DNA of 43,245 bases from Chitinophagaceae bacterium (lineage in GTDB: Bacteria; Bacteroidota; Bacteroidia; Chitinophagales; Chitinophagaceae). This document shows, one piece after another, positions 1 through 7,964 of this stretch. The DNA lies in contig JANYEX010000262.1 of NCBI GenBank assembly GCA_025359725.1, positions 1-43,245 on the forward strand, read 5' to 3'. Position 1 is the first letter of the stretch. Each line of letters begins with the position of its first letter. The translations under genes and the position numbers were made by a program. The notes under the pieces were generated by a model. The model saw nothing but the letters and a program-made list of their open reading frames with translations. It did no database searches and was not told where the DNA came from.

Positions 1-20
1 TTTCACTTTTTAATACACGA

Positions 21-93
21 GTCTATGTGTACTTTAAATGCAACGTTTTTTACCTTATTTTTCTTTTTCTATGTGACTATTGTGTCTAGGTAG
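21..93. repeat. Dispersed intergenic repeat, copy 1
   Basis: About 70 bp here resemble 14275-14342. Both contain a TCTATGTG start, a central TGCAACGTT, a pyrimidine-rich run, and a TATGTG-CTATTGTG end. The shared order of four blocks makes chance unlikely, although the copies differ by small insertions and substitutions. The rest of 1-238 shows no gene. The minus-strand ORF at 139-354 is a shadow of the next gene. Confidence 0.55.
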
Positions 94-238
94 AAAAAAG
101 GCTTTGCTTAGGATGTTGATAAATATGCGTAAGGTCAGTTAGTAAAATATACTTTTATCATACCCCTGATATACTGTACCTGCTAACATTTCCAAATTGA
201 TTTTCACCATATTTATCCTCAAAATAAACAACACAACA

Positions 239-646
239 ATGAAATATGCTATTGGTACAAAGGGAAGCCCCATCGCATTGAAGACACCTCCGCTTTCTTC
301 AGAATATACCATGCGCGCAGACGTGAAAGACGGTAAAGAAATATTAGTTTGCACAGTAGGTAAAACTGTTTTACACTACGATTATCGCTGCTTAGACGAT
401 TTGCACGCTATGCTACAACAGCACGGCGACTGGATGGAACTTGGTAGTGCTGACGAACAGAAACCCGCAAAAGAAGGAACGGTTGAGGCATGGGGACGTT
501 CGGAAAACAACCCCTTTGGCGGTTGGTACGGCTTAAAGAAAGGCCTTAGAGGCAGATTTGGCATGTACATCCCCCCTTTGATGGAAGCCTTAGGTTTGGC
601 AGAGGTAACCCACGAGGCTAAAGGAAACAAAAAGAAAGCACTATAA
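239..646 (+). CDS. Conserved-looking protein of unknown function (135 aa)
   Basis: I do not recognise a named family. The ORF track begins at 197, but the ATG at 239 is preferred because the extra 14 residues look like translated AT-rich leader. The product is soluble, with no signal peptide or membrane segment. It has a lysine-rich tail and a central stretch rich in Gly, Trp and Tyr (NNPFGGWYGLKKGLRGRFG) that suggests a compact fold. It stands alone, with a 130 bp gap before the transporter on the same strand. Codon use matches the neighbours, so I take it as real. The function is unknown. Confidence 0.7.
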   Translation: MKYAIGTKGSPIALKTPPLSSEYTMRADVKDGKEILVCTVGKTVLHYDYRCLDDLHAMLQQHGDWMELGSADEQKPAKEGTVEAWGRSENNPFGGWYGLKKGLRGRFGMYIPPLMEALGLAEVTHEAKGNKKKAL

Positions 647-778
647 AAGAGCCCTATCGGCACAATGGTTTAATAAAAGCCTAGGCAATGTTTAATGATA
701 AAATAAATCAAATCTTCCCTCTGTTTATTTGAAGAATTACTCAGTATTGCCTTTCATACCACATACTCACCTTGCTTG

Positions 779-2002
779 ATGAAGAAAACAAATACTTCCA
801 TTTTTACCTTGGCTATCGTCGTAGCAGCTCTTGGTTATTTCGTAGATATTTACGACCTATTATTATTTGGTATCATCCGAAAACCTAGTCTTATTTCTTT
901 AGGATTAACGCCCGAACAAGTACTCACAGAAGGCGAGAAGATTATCGGCATACAAATGATTGGGTTGCTGATTGGTGGCTTTTTGTGGGGAATTATGGGT
1001 GATAAACGAGGTAGATTGAGTGTACTGTTTGGATCTATACTACTGTATTCTGTAGCCAATATAGCCAATGGAATGGTGACGAATACAACACAATATGCGT
1101 GGTGTAGGTTTATTGCAGGCATTGGGTTAGCAGGAGAATTGGGCGCAGGAATTACGTTGGTAAGTGAGTTAGTGCCTAAAGAAAAGCGTGGCGTTGCTAC
1201 TTCGTTGGTGGCAGGCGTAGGCTTAACGGGGGCTATTTTTGCTTATTTCATGAAACAGACAGTACATGACTGGCGGTGGTGCTACTACATTGGGGGTGGC
1301 ATGGGCTTTATGTTGTTACTGCTACGAGTGTCGGTGTTTGAGAGTGGAATTTACACATCTGTTAAAGAAAGTGATGTGCAAAAAGGGAATATCCTGATGC
1401 TTTTTAATAGATGGGATAGGTTTTTTTGTTATTTAAAATGTATAGCTATCGGGCTGCCCAACTGGTTTATTATAGGCATATTGATAAGCTTTTCGGACAA
1501 GTTTGCAACTGTTATGAGTATTAAAGAAACAGTAGATCCGGGCAAGTCAATTATGGTTGCTTATGTGGGTATATCCATTGGCGATGTATTGATTGGCTTT
1601 GTGAGTCAGTGGCTAAAAAGCAGGAAGAATGCACTGTATATTTTTTATGGATTAACGATAATTTCGATGATATCATACTTTAACCAAACCAACGGAACAG
1701 CCAACGGCATGTACCTTAATTGTTTAGGCTTAGGGTTTTCTGCGGGCTTTTGGGCAATATTTGCAACGATGGGTACCGAACAGTTTGGCACCAACCTAAG
1801 AGCTACTGCTGCTACCACCATACCCAACATAGTACGCGGCACATTACCCCTAATAATTTTGTTGTTTAAGTATCTGCGCGAGGCAACAAATTTCATTACA
1901 GGCGCATCTATCACGGGGGCTATCTGTATAACTTTGGGACTGATGGCAGTGTTCTTTAGCAAAGAAACATTTGGAAAAGACCTAAACTTTGTTGAGATGT
2001 AA
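779..2002 (+). CDS. MFS transporter (sugar/acid:H+ symporter-like)
   Basis: A 407-residue integral membrane protein of the major facilitator superfamily. The first helix carries the YFVDIYDLLLFG signature seen in sugar-porter and metabolite:H+ symporter branches. The loop between helices 2 and 3 holds motif A (GDKRGR), followed by RFIAGIGLAGELGAG in helix 4 and an ELVPKEKRG loop. About 12 helices are expected from the hydrophobic pattern. The ORF track starts at a TTG at 776, but the ATG at 779 is the natural start. The substrate cannot be read from sequence. There is no adjacent catabolic gene to suggest one. Confidence 0.85.
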   Translation: MKKTNTSIFTLAIVVAALGYFVDIYDLLLFGIIRKPSLISLGLTPEQVLTEGEKIIGIQMIGLLIGGFLWGIMGDKRGRLSVLFGSILLYSVANIANGMVTNTTQYAWCRFIAGIGLAGELGAGITLVSELVPKEKRGVATSLVAGVGLTGAIFAYFMKQTVHDWRWCYYIGGGMGFMLLLLRVSVFESGIYTSVKESDVQKGNILMLFNRWDRFFCYLKCIAIGLPNWFIIGILISFSDKFATVMSIKETVDPGKSIMVAYVGISIGDVLIGFVSQWLKSRKNALYIFYGLTIISMISYFNQTNGTANGMYLNCLGLGFSAGFWAIFATMGTEQFGTNLRATAATTIPNIVRGTLPLIILLFKYLREATNFITGASITGAICITLGLMAVFFSKETFGKDLNFVEM

Positions 2003-2005
2003 TAT

Positions 2006-2013
2006 TATATTTG
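2006..2013 (+). promoter_or_regulatory. Candidate -7 box (TATATTTG)
   Basis: This matches the Bacteroidota -7 consensus TAnnTTTG exactly and is followed by C. It lies about 94 bp before the glycosyltransferase start. I see no good -33 TTTG at the usual distance, so support is partial. A small stem (AGGGG TTCG CCCCT, 2052-2065) would fall in the resulting leader. Confidence 0.4.
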
Positions 2014-2106
2014 CGCCACTTCACACAGCCCCAAAAAACACGCTTACAGGTAGGGGTTCGCCCCTGAAATAAATAATGCGATGGTTTTACTTTGATAGAT
2101 TAGGAT

Positions 2107-3180
2107 ATGCAAATAGGAAACGAAGGGGTGGCAGACGAAACAACTACTGAACAGAATAAACAAAAGGTTTTAATTATTCGCTTATCATCCATTGGTGATA
2201 TAGTATTAGCATCGCCAGTAATACGTTGTGTAAAGCAACAATTACCCAATGCTGAGGTACATTTTTTGAGTAAAAAGTCTTTCAAAGCAGTTACAGAGGC
2301 AAATCCACATATTGATAAATTCTATTACTTTGACAAGAATCTTTCCGACTTAATTGATGAGTTAATCATAGAGAAATATGACTTCGTAATAGACTTACAC
2401 AAGAACTATCGAACTTTCAAGATAAAGCATGCATTAAAAACAAAGTCATATACCTACAAAAAAGAGACGCTAGCCAAGTTTCTGCTTACCAAGCTTCACA
2501 TTAACCTGATGAGTGGCAGGCATATTACCGACAGAAGTATGGATACTGTTGCCCCTTTAGGTGTGGTAAATGATGGTAGAGGGTTAGATTATTTTATTCC
2601 ATCTGATATTCATATTACCATCGCAGATTTGCCCACACAGCATCGGTTTGGCTATATAGCCATCGTAATCGGGGCGTCTTATTACACTAAAAAACTTCCT
2701 GCACACAAGCTACAGGAACTATGCACATCCATAGATTATCCGATAGTATTGGTGGGGGGTAAAGAAGACATTGCGGAAGGAGAAGAAGTAGCAAAAGTTG
2801 CCCCCTTTAAAATATACAATGCCTGCGGGAAGTTTAGTTTACACGAATCAGCATGGTTAGTAAGGGAAGCTAAACTGGTTATATCGCATGATACGGGTCT
2901 ACTTTATATTGCTTGTGCCTTTAATAAGAAGGTATTTGCTATTTGGGGCGGCACCTCTCCAAAGCTTGATGTAGAGCCTTATTACTCGGTAAACAGCTTA
3001 GGTGATTTGAATAAAAATCTATATAAAAACTTTATTGTACCCAAGTTATACTGCCAACCATGCAGTAATTTTGGAACAAAGACATGCCCTAAAGGACACT
3101 TTAGATGTATGGAAAATCAAGACATTGCTAAAATTGCAAACACTGCGATACATACCGTGAAAGGAGCAGAAAAAGTATAA
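2107..3180 (+). CDS. Glycosyltransferase family 9 (heptosyltransferase-like)
   Basis: A 357-residue GT-B fold enzyme of the ADP-heptose:LPS heptosyltransferase family. It is expected to add a heptose-like sugar to the lipopolysaccharide core at the inner face of the cytoplasmic membrane. After a short polar N-terminus comes the first Rossmann strand and loop VLIIRLSSIGDIVLASP. The C-terminal half has the family's SHDTGLLYIACAF and AIWGGTSP signatures for the nucleotide sugar. The CQPCSN...CPKGHFRCM cysteine cluster near the C-terminus is typical of Bacteroidota members. The donor and acceptor cannot be determined. It is transcribed alone. Confidence 0.88.
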   Translation: MQIGNEGVADETTTEQNKQKVLIIRLSSIGDIVLASPVIRCVKQQLPNAEVHFLSKKSFKAVTEANPHIDKFYYFDKNLSDLIDELIIEKYDFVIDLHKNYRTFKIKHALKTKSYTYKKETLAKFLLTKLHINLMSGRHITDRSMDTVAPLGVVNDGRGLDYFIPSDIHITIADLPTQHRFGYIAIVIGASYYTKKLPAHKLQELCTSIDYPIVLVGGKEDIAEGEEVAKVAPFKIYNACGKFSLHESAWLVREAKLVISHDTGLLYIACAFNKKVFAIWGGTSPKLDVEPYYSVNSLGDLNKNLYKNFIVPKLYCQPCSNFGTKTCPKGHFRCMENQDIAKIANTAIHTVKGAEKV

Positions 3181-3205
3181 TTAGGGAAATAAACTTAGGC
3201 GAGGA

Positions 3206-3544
3206 TTATCTGACAATTTGAAACTTACCACTTTCTTCTATACTACCAGAAGCGTCTTTAAGCTGATAAATGTATAAACCTCTATACAAATTTTCTACTG
3301 GCACAGTAATTCTAGCTGAATTAACCACCTGACTATACACCCTTTTTCCAAGAAAATTATAGATATATAGTGTGTATGATTGATCGGTGTTTTTAAACTC
3401 AAAATTGATGTAAGAAGTAGCAGGATTAGGATAGAAACGAACAACTTTTATTACCTCATTACCACCATTAATTAGCTCGACACCTACAGCTTTTGAGCCA
3501 AGGCTGAGACAAATAAGTATGACAAAAAAGTAAAGCTTTTTCAT
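3206..3544 (-). CDS. Mini-protein consisting of signal peptide and T9SS type A sorting domain
   Basis: This 112-residue protein starts with a Sec signal peptide (MKKLYFFVILICLSLG) and goes almost directly into a Por-secretion-type C-terminal tail: FYPNPATSYINFEF, then YTLYIYNFLGKRV, then LYRGLYIYQL and a final GKFQIVR. T9SS tails normally follow a cargo of hundreds of residues and direct export across the outer membrane by the type IX machinery. Here only about 15 residues lie between signal and tail, so there is no obvious cargo. The ORF is intact, so it could be a genuine small surface protein or a remnant that kept its frame. Confidence 0.8.
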   Translation of the reverse strand: MKKLYFFVILICLSLGSKAVGVELINGGNEVIKVVRFYPNPATSYINFEFKNTDQSYTLYIYNFLGKRVYSQVVNSARITVPVENLYRGLYIYQLKDASGSIEESGKFQIVR

Positions 3545-3760
3545 TAGATGAAAGAATGTTTTGTAAAAGTAACATTCAAAATTGATATATGAACAATAAA
3601 AAAGAAAAATTATTACTTTCCCATTTATTTAAGGGGTATTCTATTGATGACACATCTGAGTTTTCACCTTTTATTACCAAATTTTTCCTTAAACAAGTAA
3701 GGGTTATAAACGTTTTTAACAATGGAGGGCAGTTTGTCCTTCTTTACCTATTTTTACTTT

Positions 3761-4690
3761 ATGGAAACAGTTTTGATTACTGGAGGAACAGGAATGGTTG
3801 GTAAGCAACTAACAGAATTATTGGTTTTAAAAGGGTATGATGTAATCATTGTAAGCCGTAAAAAAATTATTGCAAGACGTCATGCAAGTATCAATTATGC
3901 GGTGTGGGATTTACAAAGTCAGACTATAGATAAAACAGCTTTCGAAAAGGCAGATTATATTATCAATCTTGCTGGTGCGGGAGTAGCAGATAAACGATGG
4001 ACAAACGCTAGGAAGAAAGAAATTGTCGAAAGTCGGACGAGGGCAGGTAGTACTATTGTAAAGGCATTAAAAACAATACCCAATAAGGTTAAATGCGTGG
4101 TAAATGCCTCTGCTATTGGTTGGTATGGGGCAGATACAGAAGAGAGTTTACGCAAGGAATTTTCTGAAGAAGCAGTAGCAGATACACAATATTTAGGAGA
4201 CACTTGCAAGCAATGGGAAGCAAGTATAGAACCCATTACGCAGTTAGGTATTAGGTTAGTTAAACTTAGAATAGGGATTGTTTTAAGCAACGGCGGGGGT
4301 GCATTAGCAGAGTTTAAGAAGCCTTTGAAGAACGGCATTGCTGCTATATTAGGTAATGGCAAACAGATAATTAGTTGGATTCATGTGGAAGATTTATGCC
4401 GTCTATTTGTTTATGCAATAGAAAACAACAACCTAAATGGGGCTTATAATGCAGTAGCTAGCAGCCCAGTTAGTAACGAAGAACTTACGCTCACACTTGC
4501 CAGAATCACAAGAGGTAATTCTTTTAAATCTTTTCATGTTCCCGCTTTTCTGTTAAAAATTATTCTTGGGGAAATGAGTATTGAGGTATTAAAGAGTGCT
4601 ACTGTTAGTAATCATAAGATTGCCTCTACTGGATTTACTTTCAAATTTCCTACAATTGAGTTAGCCTTGGAGGATTTAAAAGAAAGTTGA
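3761..4690 (+). CDS. TIGR01777 family NAD(P)-dependent epimerase/oxidoreductase
   Basis: A short-chain dehydrogenase-like protein of the YfcH/SDR39U1 family (309 aa from the ATG at 3761). This start places the Rossmann motif ITGGTGMVGKQL at the very N-terminus, as in relatives; the 13 residues added by the track's upstream ATG are hydrophobic leader translation. Other family signatures are INLAGAGVADKRWT, the VNASAIGWYG active-site segment and WIHVEDLCRLFVYAI. The physiological substrate of the family is not established. The sequence before the ATG (CCTATTTTTACTTT) resembles a -7 box so close that the message could be nearly leaderless. Confidence 0.88.
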   Translation: METVLITGGTGMVGKQLTELLVLKGYDVIIVSRKKIIARRHASINYAVWDLQSQTIDKTAFEKADYIINLAGAGVADKRWTNARKKEIVESRTRAGSTIVKALKTIPNKVKCVVNASAIGWYGADTEESLRKEFSEEAVADTQYLGDTCKQWEASIEPITQLGIRLVKLRIGIVLSNGGGALAEFKKPLKNGIAAILGNGKQIISWIHVEDLCRLFVYAIENNNLNGAYNAVASSPVSNEELTLTLARITRGNSFKSFHVPAFLLKIILGEMSIEVLKSATVSNHKIASTGFTFKFPTIELALEDLKES

Positions 4691-4773
4691 TAATGTGAGT
4701 ACATAATTTAAGCATTACTGGTATAATCAAATCATTTAACAACAATTTCCTTCATTATTCTTTATTTTGTTCA

Positions 4774-5805
4774 ATGCAAGTTCAGCAAAACGTTTCTTTA
4801 AAGCAATATAATACCTTTGGGATTGATGTTACCGCACAATCATTTGCAAGCTTTAGTAGCCTTGATGAACTTGAAGCTTTAACTGAATATAAACAGGAAC
4901 TTTCTTCTATCAATAAAATATCGCCCCTTTTAATACTAGGCGGTGGCAGCAATTTATTATTCACCAAAAACGTTGATGGACTTGTTTTAAAAAATGAATT
5001 GAAGGGAATAGAATTGGTGAATGAAGATGCCGATTATTGTTATGTAAAAGCAAGTGCTGGCGAGGCTTGGCATACGTTTGTAGAACATTGCATAGCTAAT
5101 AATTATGCTGGCTTAGAGAACCTAAGTTTAATTCCAGGTAATGTGGGTGCTAGTCCGATGCAGAATATTGGGGCTTACGGCGTAGAGATAAAGGATGTAT
5201 TTCATGAACTACAAGCTTACAATATCAATGAGAAAACTATTGTTAAGTTTAGTAATGCGGAGTGTAAGTTTGGCTATAGAGAAAGCATATTTAAGAATGA
5301 GGTAAAGGGACAATACATCATACTGAACGTAACCTATCGCTTGCGTAAAAATCCTTTGTTTAATACTTCTTATGGGGCTATTAATACAGAGTTGGAAAGG
5401 ATGGGTGCAAAAGAATTAACTATACAAAACATTTCCCAAGCTGTAATAAACATCCGGACAAACAAACTTCCAAACCCTAAAGAGATAGGCAATGCTGGTA
5501 GCTTCCTCAAAAATCCACAGGTTTCTAAGTTTCGCTGGCATGTAATATGGGAGGAATATCCAGATGTGGCTGCCTATAAAGTGGACGACTTACACTACAA
5601 ACTTGCAGCGGGATGGTTGATAGAAAAGTGTGGCTGGAAGGGTTTTAGAAGAGGAGATGCAGGATGCCATGCCAAACAAGCATTGGTATTAGTAAACTAC
5701 GGCGGTGCATCAGGGCAAGAAATACTTGATTTATCTGATGAGATAATTAAATCAGTGAAAAATAAGTTTGGAGTAGACTTGGAAAGAGAGGTGAATATCA
5801 TATAA
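4774..5805 (+). CDS. murB: UDP-N-acetylmuramate dehydrogenase
   Basis: MurB reduces UDP-GlcNAc-enolpyruvate to UDP-MurNAc with NADPH, a cytoplasmic step of peptidoglycan precursor synthesis. The 343-residue length fits the E. coli-type enzyme. The FAD-binding segment ILGGGSNLLF is near residue 55, and the SLIPGNVGASPMQNIGAYGVEI block around 120-140 is highly diagnostic. The late NAGSFLKNP motif carries the serine that protonates the product. No other cell-wall gene adjoins it. The next gene, aroK, follows after a heptad-repeat tract. Confidence 0.95.
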   Translation: MQVQQNVSLKQYNTFGIDVTAQSFASFSSLDELEALTEYKQELSSINKISPLLILGGGSNLLFTKNVDGLVLKNELKGIELVNEDADYCYVKASAGEAWHTFVEHCIANNYAGLENLSLIPGNVGASPMQNIGAYGVEIKDVFHELQAYNINEKTIVKFSNAECKFGYRESIFKNEVKGQYIILNVTYRLRKNPLFNTSYGAINTELERMGAKELTIQNISQAVINIRTNKLPNPKEIGNAGSFLKNPQVSKFRWHVIWEEYPDVAAYKVDDLHYKLAAGWLIEKCGWKGFRRGDAGCHAKQALVLVNYGGASGQEILDLSDEIIKSVKNKFGVDLEREVNII

Positions 5806-5807
5806 AG

Positions 5808-5877
5808 GTTAACGAATAATGTTTAATGATTATTCCTATCATTAAACACTAAGCATTAACTATTAAACTTTAAATTG
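5808..5877. repeat. Heptad-repeat tract H1 between murB and aroK
   Basis: The whole gap reads in degenerate 7-bp steps. The right half is TAAACAC, TAAGCAT, TAACTAT, TAAACTT, TAAATTG. The left half is its approximate reverse complement: GTTAA...TGTTTAATGAT pairs with ATCATTAAACA...TTAAC, giving about a 23-bp imperfect stem. It begins 3 bp after the murB stop and abuts the aroK ATG. Confidence 0.65.
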
Positions 5878-6384
5878 ATGAAAATATTTTTGGTTGGCAT
5901 GATGGGTAGTGGCAAAAGTTTTTGCGCTAGAAAGTTAGCGAAGAAGTTGAAAGTGCCTGTTTATGATTTGGACAACCTCATTGAGATAACTGAGGACATG
6001 ACTATTGCCGAAATCTTTGAGGAAGAGGGGGAAGCATTTTTCAGGAAGCTAGAAGCAGAGGTACTTCGTTGGTTTGGCGAGAAGAAAACATTTGTTTTAG
6101 CTACTGGCGGAGGCACGCCTTGTTTTCATAAAAACATTGAATGGATGAATAACAATGGCATCACCATTTGGCTTAATGAACCCATCAGTACTTTGGTGGA
6201 AAGATTGAAACCCGAAAAAGAACATAGGCCTTTGATAAAAGATTTATCCGACGAGGAATTAGGTAAATTCCTCACTAACAAATTAGCAGAACGCACCCCT
6301 TTTTACAGTCAGGCCAAACACACAATAAAATATTCTACCATTAAAGAGGCGGAGTTGGTTAAACTAATCAAAGAGAACGAATAG
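5878..6384 (+). CDS. aroK: Shikimate kinase
   Basis: This kinase phosphorylates shikimate at the 3-hydroxyl with ATP in the chorismate pathway. The 168-residue product has the Walker A loop GMMGSGKSF at residues 8-16, the DLDNLIE shikimate-binding aspartate near 32, and the ATGGGTPCF glycine-rich loop around 79. HRPLIK is the lid region and ERTPFYSQAKH completes the family pattern. The track starts at TTG 5875, but the ATG at 5878 gives the standard MKIFLVG start. It is the only aromatic-pathway gene in the window. Confidence 0.95.
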   Translation: MKIFLVGMMGSGKSFCARKLAKKLKVPVYDLDNLIEITEDMTIAEIFEEEGEAFFRKLEAEVLRWFGEKKTFVLATGGGTPCFHKNIEWMNNNGITIWLNEPISTLVERLKPEKEHRPLIKDLSDEELGKFLTNKLAERTPFYSQAKHTIKYSTIKEAELVKLIKENE

Positions 6385-6464
6385 TTGTTAGTTATTAGTG
6401 GTTAGTTGTCAGTGACTAAACACTAATTTCTAATAACTAATCACTAACAATTAATCACTAATTT
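6384..6464. repeat. Heptad-repeat tract H2 between aroK and the DUF423 gene
   Basis: The clearest of the heptad tracts. Reading from 6384 gives GTTGTTA, GTTATTA, GTGGTTA, GTTGTCA, GTGACTA, then AACACTA, ATTTCTA, ATAACTA, ATCACTA, ACAATTA, ATCACTA. The left arm is a GTnnTTA series and the right arm its complement, so the tract folds into one long imperfect hairpin. It runs from the aroK stop codon to the next ATG with almost nothing left over. Confidence 0.75.
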
Positions 6465-6872
6465 ATGCACAAAGGATACATTAAAACTGCGGCTTTTTTG
6501 GGTGCTTTATCGGTAATGTTAGGTACTTTTGCTGCCCACGGATTAAAGCGGGTAGCTAACGACCAAACACTTTCTATCTTCGAAACAGGTACACGATACC
6601 AGTTTTACCATGTATTTGCATTGGCGTTGGCTGCGCTTTTATACAAAACTTACCCCAACAAACTAATCTCTGCATCGGGAGTATTGTTCATTTTAGGCAT
6701 CATTTTGTTTAGTGGCTCACTCTACATTTACACCTACAAAATCATTTACAATATAGCCACTTTAAACTGGATTGTGTTCCTCACCCCAATAGGCGGCGTA
6801 CTTTTTATAGCTGGTTGGCTGTGTCTTTCTCTGGGAATAAGAGATAGCAAAAGAAAGGAAAAAGAAGGCTAG
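6465..6872 (+). CDS. DUF423 family small membrane protein (YgdD-like)
   Basis: A 135-residue protein with four hydrophobic segments. It carries the DUF423 signature: an N-terminal helix followed by GTFAAHGLKR, then ETGTRYQFYHVFALALAALL. The last two segments hold LFSGSLYIYTYK and LTPIGGVLFIAGWLCL, which are also family-typical, and a short charged tail ends the protein. The biochemical role of DUF423 is not known. The start directly follows a heptad-repeat hairpin. Confidence 0.9.
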   Translation: MHKGYIKTAAFLGALSVMLGTFAAHGLKRVANDQTLSIFETGTRYQFYHVFALALAALLYKTYPNKLISASGVLFILGIILFSGSLYIYTYKIIYNIATLNWIVFLTPIGGVLFIAGWLCLSLGIRDSKRKEKEG

Positions 6873-7277
6873 TTTGATGCTGATTTACACCTAAACCCTG
6901 TGAATTTTGGATTATCTTTAGTATCTGTGCATCCTTAAATAGCGTGTTTTCGTAGCTTTTAAGTGCATCCTTTTGAAATTTTGGAACACACTTTTAAAAG
7001 AAAAAAGTAGACTAATTATACGATATCTAAAGGGTGAATAATACTAAATACACCCATCTTTTCAAACAGAAGCGTCTTCAGTAGATATAGAATATAACGT
7101 AGCAAGAAAAGTGACGCATAATAAAGATTGCTCGAACGATAAATAAATCCATCAACTTATTCCATGAACTATAAGAGTTATTCACCTAATAAAAAGCATT
7201 AACTTATACTATAATTTTTTCGCTTTATTTGCATCAATAGGATTTATTAATTCATACCCACATCAACAAAAAATAAA
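6873..7277. other. 405-bp gap with no recognised element
   Basis: I see no ORF, RNA gene, terminator with a clear T-run, or repeat in this stretch. It is AT-rich and ends with TTTATTTGC near 7230, which loosely resembles a -7 box for dcd but lacks the two-base spacer. Confidence 0.5.
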
Positions 7278-7814
7278 ATGATTTTATCCGACGCAAGAAT
7301 TTTAGAAGAAATGGCTTCTGGCACAATAAAAATAGAACCCTATCTACGCGATTGTTTAGGTAGTAATAGCTACGATGTTCATCTAGGAAAATGGTTAGCG
7401 ACCTACGATTCGGCAGAATTAGATGCCAAAAAACACAATACCATTACATACTTCGAGATGCCAGAAGAAGGCTTTTTGTTGTTACCTACTGCTTTTTATT
7501 TAGGCGTTACCGAAGAATATACGGAGACACATGCCCACGTTCCTTTTTTGGAAGGTAAATCTAGCACTGGTCGCCTTGGGATTGATATTCACGCAACGGC
7601 AGGCAAAGGCGATGTTGGTTTTTGTGGTAACTGGACACTAGAAATCTCGTGTAAGCAGCCAGTGAGAGTTTATGCTGGCATGCCCATTGGGCAGCTTATT
7701 TATTTTCCTGTGGATGGTGAAATAGAAGTAAAATACAACCAAAAGAAAAACGCAAAATATAGTGGACAGCCTAATAAACCAATTGAAAGCATGATGTGGA
7801 AGAATAAGTTTTAA
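7278..7814 (+). CDS. dcd: dCTP deaminase
   Basis: Deaminates dCTP to dUTP, supplying dUMP for thymidylate synthesis. The 178 residues include an LGSNSYDVHLG N-terminal motif. The nucleotide-binding segment EGKSSTGRLGIDIHATAG corresponds to the GRSSLARLG block of the E. coli enzyme. GNWTLEI contains the catalytic glutamate. The C-terminal KNAKYSGQ closes over the nucleotide in relatives. Whether it is monofunctional or also hydrolyses dUTP cannot be told here. It is transcribed alone. Confidence 0.93.
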   Translation: MILSDARILEEMASGTIKIEPYLRDCLGSNSYDVHLGKWLATYDSAELDAKKHNTITYFEMPEEGFLLLPTAFYLGVTEEYTETHAHVPFLEGKSSTGRLGIDIHATAGKGDVGFCGNWTLEISCKQPVRVYAGMPIGQLIYFPVDGEIEVKYNQKKNAKYSGQPNKPIESMMWKNKF

Positions 7815-7964
7815 GGCTACAGAAATTAACTGTTAACTATTTGAGGAGTTGACATGGTTAAAAAAGCAATTTTAATATGCTCAATGTCATAGTTATATTC
7901 TCATAAACTTGCTTTATATTGCGTCCTCACAAGTTTTTTATCAATTCACTAATATTATTAAAAA

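Noticed and set aside
3589-3804. 71-aa plus-strand ORF before the epimerase
   Set aside because: It overlaps the epimerase start in another frame and has no recognisable feature, so it is probably chance.
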